From Oasisia sp. SBJ-2009 (taxonomy: Eukaryota; Annelida; Polychaeta; Sabellida; Siboglinidae): a stretch of DNA of 64,000 nucleotides. The notes beneath the pieces were generated by a model. It was not told the DNA's origin. It did no database searches and saw nothing but the letters and a program-made list of their open reading frames with translations. Position 1 is the first letter of the stretch. Each line of letters opens with the position of its first letter. Location: NCBI GenBank assembly GCA_964017155.1, contig OZ024861.1:34132693-34196692 (forward strand), in the 5' to 3' direction. A program made the position numbers and the translations under genes. Of this stretch, positions 57,866 through 64,000 are shown one piece after another.

Positions 57866-58108
57866 TTATGCGGACCGAACTGCGGGGCGGGCTGCGGGCC
57901 AAGTTGCTGCGGGGCGGGGCGGTGCGGGCTGCGGGCCAAGTTACTGCGGGGCGGGCTGCGGGCAACCTTTGCGGTGCGGGCTGACTGCGGGCCAAGTTAC
58001 TGCGGGGGTGGGGCGGGCTGCGGACTATAATGTGGCTAAATTTCCGGTACGGGCTGACTGCGGGCCAAGTTACTGCTGGGCGGGCTGCGGGATCAGACTT
58101 CCAGCCCG
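57866..58108 (+). repeat. GC-rich minisatellite
   Basis: Four to five imperfect copies of a ~40-60-bp unit built from GCGGGCTGCGGGCCAAGTTA and CTGCGGGGCGG in otherwise AT-rich DNA. Several overlapping frames are open through it only because of its composition. Confidence 0.85.
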
Positions 58109-58590
58109 CGCAGGGCCTTAGAAGATAGAGATACCTGTCAGTTTATTTAATTTCTGTTTTATACCTATTTATTATCTTGTACATGTTTTACATTAATTTT
58201 ACAAAAAGTCATACACATTATTTTATTATCAATATACCATTTATTTTAATAATTATCTTTAGCTAACTTATTTATTTTATTATTTATTACTATTACTTTT
58301 TATACATATTTTGTGTATTTTATTTACCTTAACAAACTTAGTATTATAATTCTACGACACATGTACACATACTCATGTACAGCGCCTCCGAATGGATATT
58401 TCTAGATTGATGGCGCTTTATATATGTTCTTCTTCTTATTATTATTATCCTGTAGTGCAGTACCATGGGGTGGTTGCTTACCTGCGCCTTGTCACAATAC
58501 AAATACCTTATATCATCGCTGTATTTGCATAATCCACCTGCCATTAAATCTCTGCATAGTCCACTTGATGTGTGGCTTCCGTCATAGGCT
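58109..58590. other. AT-rich stretch with a retroposon-like 3' tail
   Basis: 58371-58450 reads AGCGCCTCCGAATGGATAT, then GATGGCGCTTTATATATG and TTCTTCTTATTATTATTATC. A GCGCT-TATA block followed by TTCTTATTATT is a common SINE or LINE 3' tail; the head is not recognisable. The rest shows nothing. Confidence 0.4.
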
Positions 58591-58598
58591 TAAGCTTA

Positions 58599-59561
58599 TG
58601 GAAGCACCGGCCCGTCATAAAGGCGGAATAGCCTCACGACGTAATTATTCGTGCGAAACGACGCAATTATTTGCGTCGTGAATAAGTTCTATTTTTGACA
58701 CGACGTAAATCGAATTGCGGTGTGTCGCTATTTAGCGCAACGACGTAATTCGAATTACGTCGTGTCAAAAATTCGAATTGCGTCGTCGAATTGCTCGTTT
58801 CCCCAGAGTCGATTAATCGCATAGTTTGTTTTTGTTTCTTTACTGTACGTGTCATCGAATACAACACGCTATTTTGTTTGATACATATGTCTTTTAAATA
58901 CCAGTACACGTTATATGAAATCGTTTATAATGCAACGTTTCCTCTGGAGTGGATGTAGAAACCACGTACTGCTGTCTCCGCCGCTCGCGGCCCTTCGCGA
59001 GCGCCGAAGTCGGCTGCAAAGGTCACGAGCGCAAAAAAGGCACTCCCCACTTCCTGGCTGTCTGCAAAATCCATTTGAAAGTTGCGTCCAAGCAAAGTAA
59101 TCCCAGTGAAGAAAGGCGATGGCTGAAAATGCTGACGTCCCGTCATTACGTGTGGTCGTCTTTGAATAGTTCACTATCACGGGAAAAATAAACCTACCGC
59201 ACACGTCAATGGCGGATTCGTCGACTCTGGGGAAACGAGCCGCGATTGGTTGATTTGATGCACGACGAGAATTTAGAAGCTCGAGCGACACGACGTAATT
59301 ATTTGCGTCGTGAATAAGTTCTATTTTTGACACGACGTAAATCGAATTGCGGTGTGTCGCCATTTAGCGCAACGACGCAATTCGAATTTTTGACACGACG
59401 TAATTCGAATTACGTCGTTGCGCTAAATAGCGACACACCGCAATTCGATTTACGTCGTGTCAAAAATAGAACTTATTCACGACGCAAATAATTGCGTCGT
59501 TTCGCACGAATAATTACGTCGTGAGGCTATTCCGCCTTTATGACGGGCCGGTGCTTCCATA
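58599..59561. mobile_element. 963-bp MITE with ~190-bp terminal inverted repeats
   Basis: Flanked by TAAGCTTA on both sides (58591-58598 and 59562-59569). The left arm 58599-58786 and right arm 59372-59561 are near-perfect inverted copies starting TGGAAGCACCGGCCCGTCAT. The arms are dense in ACGACGTAATT and TTGCGTCGTG motifs and contain the palindrome ACGTAATTCGAATTACGT. A third partial arm copy lies at 59285-59371, so the right end can fold on itself. The inner part, 58790-59280, is GC-richer; I recognise no protein there. The 8-bp duplication and long arms fit a MULE-, P- or hAT-type element. Because TAAGCTTA is itself a palindrome, the duplication call is less certain. Confidence 0.8.
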
Positions 59562-59574
59562 TAAGCTTACCTCT

Positions 59575-60200
59575 GAGATGTCTGATTTCCTCGTACTGTG
59601 TGAAAGTCCTGCCGCAATGTGCTCTGAATTCTGGGAGTTCTTTCGTCATTGTTTGGGAGAATGTATCAATGTCCTCCACCACTACACGTTTTACTGAGAA
59701 TGATATTGTACTTCACATCTTTCTTCATCCACAGTTTATATTTGATTGGCATTGTGCGGTTCATGTCATTCAGTTTCTCCCTTACGTTTTCGTCAGTCAT
59801 CGAGGTTAATTCAGATAAGGAGTTTGGCAGTACTTTGGTGGTGGTCTCCATCTTAGATATGTTGACGTGACGCTGGCACATGTGTATGTCTCTTAGCTTG
59901 ATGTTGGATGGTCTCCCCCAGCAGAATGCTCTAAATGACAGAATAATGTCGCTGAATTCAAGGCAGAACTTCCTGTAGATGTTTCTGGGAGTGAGAAGGT
60001 TTCTCTTCCCTTGATTTGATTGTTGTGTCCAGATAAATCACTGCTGTTTTCTGATCTCCTCAGAAATTCCGCTACCAACATCTTCCGTGATTTGGCTATT
60101 GCCTTCATCGTGTCTCTTCCCCTCTTCTGGTAATTGCAGCTATGCGTCATGTTTGAGATATTTGATTTGCATACGCTCGGTCTCGTGTATACGCTCGGTA
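59575..60200 (-). pseudogene. Decayed unrecognised gene on the minus strand
   Basis: Three minus-strand frames join into about 200 residues with two frameshifts. 60150-60010: SCNYQKRGRDTMKAIAKSRK, MLVAEFLRRSENSSDLSGHN. 60000-59672: KRNLLTPRNIYRKFCLEFSD, FRAFCWGRPSNIKLRDIHMC, QRHVNISKMETT, NVREKLNDMNRTMPIKYKLW. 59672-59575: VEDIDTFSQTMTKELPEFRA, HCGRTFTQYEEIRHLR. The spaced Cys and His residues (C..HVN, AHCGRTF) recall Cys-rich, multi-copy invertebrate proteins of mobile origin, but I cannot name the family. Confidence 0.5.
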
Positions 60201-60540
60201 TCACCAGACGTATAAACGTCATAACAAATTGAGGAGAAATGGCTGCATTTCTAATTTATTGTTGTCACGTACCTTACGTAATACCCGGTAAACTTGTGAA
60301 ACAAACGTCCACTAATATTCAAAACTCTGACCAAAATCAGTACGTCTATATCATTCGCTCGGTATCATCAAAAACTACCCCACGTCAAAATACGAGTATA
60401 TTATATTTCACCACTGCTTTATAATGTATACAGGTTTTACGTTAACGGAAGTATCAACACATAGATACAGTTAGTATGTGTATACTATCAAATATACGCT
60501 TGTATACGCGTTGTTAAAAATTTGCATACGCTCGGTATCG
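60160..60540 (+). repeat. Scattered TACGCTCGGTATC motif
   Basis: ATACGCTCGGT(A/C)TC occurs at about 60171, 60186, 60354 (ATTCGCTCGGTATC) and 60526, and once at about 50969. All are in the same orientation. The rest of 60200-60754 is AT-rich with no recognised coding. Confidence 0.6.
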
Positions 60541-60754
60541 GCTAAACTACCACACCACATATACTGTTCCTGCTGCGCGCTCGTTCAACAAAACGCTTAC
60601 ATTTTTTGACGAAAATCTTGAACTATACACAGTTAAATGGGTAAAAGTATTGGTTAATGCATTATTCGTGTTAGAATAATAGTACTATAGAAAAACCCTC
60701 CACAAAACTAGATTAAAATACCCTATATTTGCATATAAACACCAACAAAAACCA

Positions 60755-61613
60755 GGACTGGTTCGACCCCAAAGACCAGGAGCTGCAGACTCTTATGAGC
60801 AGAAGAGACCAAGCCCACTAGAGAGTGTTGCAAACCAGGAGCACTAAATCCACCACTGCAGCATACAAAGATGCCTGCAGACTGCTACAAAAACGCACCC
60901 GTGCACTTAAGTCAGACTGGTGGGAAAGGAAGGCAGTGGTACTGCAGACAGCTACTGACAGAAATGACATAAAGGGCTTCTACAATGGACTGGAGGAAGT
61001 GTGGGGACCCACGAAGAAGGGACCTGTTCACCTGAAATCAACATATGGAATGGAGACCTTCTCTGACAGCAAGAGAGTTGTGGCAAGATGGAATGAACCA
61101 GAAGCTACTGAACGTCCCTAGCAACATAAATAACGGAGCTCTGGACAACATCCCGCAGCGCAATACCAAGACAAGCCTCGATGAGATTCCAACCATGGAT
61201 GAGATGGCTAGAGCAATCGCCAACCTGGCAAAGCACCTGGGGGAGATGGAATTCCTTCAGAAGTATGGAAGCACGGAGGAGACAATCTGTTGAGCAGATT
61301 GTACCAACTAATCACCAATGCCTGGGAGGTGGGTTCTGTACCACAAGCACGGAAAAATGCCAACATTGAAACTATCTACAAGAAAGGTGGTCGGACACAC
61401 TGAGGGGACTAAAGAGGATTATCTCTTCTTTTCATACCAGGCAAGGTCTTCGCCAGGATCAACCTCAACAGACTGTCTACCCACATAACACCAGAGGTAG
61501 TTCCGGAGACACAATGTGGCTTCAGAGGTAACCAGAGCACCGTGAATATGATATTTGGGCTCCGACAACTATAAGAAAAGTGCATTGAGCAGGACCCGAC
61601 CACAGTGCATAGT
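60755..61613 (+). pseudogene. RTE-like retrotransposon fragment, first part
   Basis: Matches 24655-25520 of the RTE-like element: RSTKSTTAAYKDACRLLQKR, SDWWERKAVVLQTATDRN, SLDEIPTMDEMARAIANL, then the start of the RT with broken frames (a stop within EQDP-type sequence, deletion near 61235). It breaks off in CAGTGCATAGTAT, and the next part of the same reading continues at 63523. It is one copy split by an insertion. Confidence 0.85.
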
Positions 61614-61985
61614 ATGTTGCGTGCCTGCGCCCTTCCCGCTCGTAGATGTGCCCTTAATACTCCCTAATAAACTACAGCTGTGCCTGGCTCTGTTTATGGT
61701 AGATCAATAAGACACAAAATACCTTGTAATGGTAATATGGCAATCTAGATCTTTTATTTACAACTGGATTGCCTGGCGCTCACTTGAAGTGTGCGCTCGG
61801 CTGATTGTACCTTGAAAGACATACAGTATTATGGTAAATGATAAGCATCCAAGTACACCAAAAAAACTATCGTACAATCAGCTGCTTGCATGTATACTGA
61901 TAAAATGTATTGCATAATAGTGTATCGACAGAAAACCCATGCGTTAATCGAAAGTATACAGTGACATAAACCGTAAAGTGGGGAA

Positions 61986-62995
61986 ACAACCCCACCCTCC
62001 ACTGGAACAGTGGAGCCTACCCCCCAGGCACAGCAAAGTAAACAAGACAAACATTTGCATGTCGGAGACGTTACGAACGCGAGACCTACTGCAGGATCAG
62101 CCAAGTATCCGCAACTAACCCCAACACACAAAAACGCGCTGTCAAGCCACGAACTAACAAGTCCAAGGTATGCTCACGAAAAACTACATATTCTTATGGC
62201 TCTGCTTTATTGTAGTCTCTTAATACGTGGTTTTTTACCTGATACTATGATGACAACAATCATAGCCCCCATTATTAAAAATAAATCTGGTTATTTGTCA
62301 GATAATAATAACTATAGACCCATTGCCCTAGCCACAGTTGCTAGCAAACTATTTGAATCATTAATATTATCCAGGGCTACCCCATTTCTCATTACATGTG
62401 ACAAAGTATTAGCTCGAAAATTTTGTCTTTGTAATATATCCACCAAAATTACTTTATTTCAAGCATGCTGTGCTCCTATGTACACGTCTAGTCTTTGGTG
62501 CAAATTCAAAAAATAATAATACAATACAATAATAGCCTCAGAATTTTACTCAGTTTACCATCTAGATGTAGTGCAAGTTTTATGTGTGCCACCAACTACA
62601 CTAAATCTTTTAATGAACGCATTCGTTCATCCATATTTATTCTTTTATGTCGTCTTCATCAGTCTGATAATCTTCTTTTTATTAATTACCTCCACACCGA
62701 TATTCATTTTAAGAGCTGTATGTACACATACTGGAGGTCACTATTATACACATAACATTTGTATTGTATTTCTTTTAATAAAACTGTTTATATATTATTT
62801 TAATTTGTACAACTTATTTAATTAATTTCCTGATATATTTATGCATACTTTTTTTAACTTTACACTTATATCTTTACACTGATCACATCATTACTTTGAT
62901 TATATTATATGTATTGTACTTTCATATTTTTGTAATTGTATTTTATGTATATATATGGACGACGTCTTGTCTGAAATGAACTTTATTATTATTAC
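61986..62995 (+). pseudogene. Internally deleted non-LTR retrotransposon
   Basis: The first part is the beginning of an RT domain: YAHEKLHILMALLYCSLLIR, GFLPDTMMTTIIAPIIKNKS and NNNYRPIALATVASKLFESL. At about 62393 this jumps to the C-terminal tail of such a protein (LFQACCAPMYTSSLWCKFKK, SLRILLSLPSRCSASFMC), so motifs A-C are missing. The 3' end is TGAACTTTATTATTATTACC. A mid-body deletion with both ends kept differs from the usual 5' truncation. Confidence 0.75.
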
Positions 62996-63522
62996 CGACG
63001 CAACCGTAGCTAAAGTGACTCGGACGAGGAAAGGAAACGATTGCAACAAACACCGACCGGGGTGTCAAATCACGCGTACATGATTATACGACGAGCATAT
63101 CATATTACGATCGCTTGATTGTGTCGCAAAAAGAAATAAACTTACGTGTCGTGGAGGGAGTCCGGCAGAGCAATGGTCCAATTAACCGCACGTATTTTAG
63201 ATCAACCAGGAAATGTGTGTGATGATCGCAGAGTGGATTCCCGCAGAGACCGCGCTGTATAGTCAATGAAGACAGCGGGTTGAAAATTTCGTTAAAACCA
63301 ACAGAGGTACGAAAATTACCCTGTTGCAATGTCAACGAATACAGCAGAACTGCCAGTTCGAGGTCACCTGCCAGATGGCTGTCACAGTGGCCGTCCGCCG
63401 CCCGGGGCTCGGCGATGGCAAACGGTGACCTTAGGCGGCCTATATTCGTTTCGTATGCCTAGCTTCATTCAGGGCTGGCCTCAAAATTATATTGCATCCC
63501 TCTGGACACAATACAGTTTTGT
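62996..63522 (-). repeat. Unnamed repeat 'family X', copy 3
   Basis: Matches copy 1 from CGACGCAACTGTAGCTAAAG to the shared end CTCTGGACACAATACAGTTT. It is shortest at the left, where it abuts the retrotransposon tail. The part carrying the open frame of copy 2 is absent. A minus-strand 76-codon frame (63105-63335) was not recognised. Confidence 0.65.
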
Positions 63523-64000
63523 TGACTTCAAGTAAGGCGTTCGATACAGTTGGGAGGACCAGGCTATTGCAGCTACTGATGAAGTATGGCTGCCCAGAGA
63601 AGTTCACAACTATGATCGAGGCACAACATACTGGAATAATGGCGAATGTTAGTGTTGGAGGGGAAGACTCGGAATCGTTCTGTGTCACAAATGGAGTGAT
63701 GGAAACAAGCTGAACTCTATTCTGGAATTCATCTACCTCGGAAGCACTATATCAAGTAATGGATGCATTGATGATTGAATACAGAGGAGAATGGCCAAGG
63801 CTAGTGCATCTTTCGGCCGACTCCACCAGAGACTCTGTTAAAAGCACCAAGTGTCCATGCGGATTAAACGCAAGACATACCATGCAATCGGGCTGTCCAC
63901 CCTCCTATACGGAGCCGAGGCCTGGACAGTGTACAAACGACAGTCGAAAAAAGCTACATGCCTTAATGATGCGACATCTGCGTTCAATCATGAGGATAAT
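63523..64000 (+). pseudogene. RTE-like retrotransposon fragment, second part, cut by window edge
   Basis: Continues the copy that stops at 61613. Motif-A sequence follows with a stop (DFK-stop-GVRYSWEDQ), then LMKYGCPEKFTTMIEA, ANVSVGGEDSESFCVTNG. A deletion removes motifs B and C (about 63694), and then the C-terminal part resumes: HLRSIMRI-type sequence to the window end, matching 26025-26340. Confidence 0.85.

Larger units (their letters stand above)
61614..63522. mobile_element. 1.9-kb composite insertion splitting the RTE-like copy
   Basis: Lies exactly where the RTE-like copy is interrupted: ...GTGCATAGTA at the left, GTTGACTTCAAGTAAGGCGT at the right; the uninterrupted form is GTATTTGTCGACTTCAGCAA. 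It contains an unrecognised ~370 bp (61614-61985), a retrotransposon relic (61986-62995) and family X copy 3 (62996-63522). Confidence 0.7.

Noticed and set aside
57858..58121. 87-codon Gly/Ala/Cys-rich frame
   Set aside because: It is produced by the GC-rich minisatellite.
58911..59363. 150-codon minus-strand frame inside the MITE
   Set aside because: It runs from the inner element into the inverted-repeat arm, has no recognisable domain, and is likely open by chance in GC-richer sequence.

Overview
This is a window of animal nuclear DNA, not microbial. Its coding capacity is in short, phase-1 exons bounded by GTAAGT donors and AG acceptors. The introns are long, AT-rich and packed with non-LTR retrotransposons, SINEs, MITEs, and AT and GT microsatellites. 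The mix of repeats suggests an aquatic invertebrate, with a mollusc or other lophotrochozoan as my best guess. No RNA gene, CRISPR array or bacterial operon was seen.

The backbone is one plus-strand gene. I can place 14 exons between 13908 and 48126, encoding 13 fibronectin type III (FN3) domains: 12 single-exon domains and one split over two exons. Together they give 3399 nt, or 1133 codons, in a continuous frame. Neither end of the gene is in the window: there is no signal peptide, transmembrane segment or catalytic domain. FN3 arrays like this occur in class III receptor tyrosine phosphatases and other cell-surface or matrix proteins; the phosphatase idea is inference only. Exons E1, E2, E4, E5, E6 and E7 (252 nt each) are near-copies, each carried with intron sequence in a unit of about 3.0-3.3 kb. 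The block E1-E2-E3 is duplicated again as E6-E7-E8, with an offset of about 16.29 kb. A tRNA-derived SINE sits at the same place in five introns and was copied along with them.

Region by region: 1-342 is a minus-strand reverse transcriptase fragment. It is followed by a piece of the FN3-unit intron (343-487 and 9207 onward), split by an 8.7-kb element with terminal inverted repeats (488-9206). That element holds a nearly intact CR1/L2-like retrotransposon (3556-8036). 11.1-13.3 kb is a composite insertion: a minus-strand relic of an XPG/PIN-like nuclease plus Cys-rich gene family, and copy 1 of an unnamed repeat ('family X'). 13.9-18.1 kb holds E1-E3. 18.5-20.0 kb holds a second, oppositely oriented nuclease-family relic. 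20.7-34.4 kb holds E4-E8, with an RTE-like retrotransposon at 23.3-26.7 kb. 34.8-48.1 kb holds E9-E14 with older intron repeats, a relic of what looks like the upstream half of the nuclease-family protein (40.05-41.0 kb), and large AT/GT tracts. 48-64 kb has no recognisable host exon. It contains a hAT-like MITE with a perfect 8-bp target duplication, a retroelement relic, a foldback-like structure enclosing another relic, a GC-rich minisatellite, a MITE with ~190-bp inverted repeats, a decayed minus-strand gene, and RTE-like fragments broken by a composite insertion.

The observation most worth following up is a splice constraint. Exons E1 and E6 end with a lone T, while most other exons begin with AG or AA, so most wrong joins would create TAG or TAA. 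The exons that actually follow (E2 and E7) begin with GG and give TGG. The second is the nuclease/Cys-rich family, whose two inverted relics flank the E1-E3 block.
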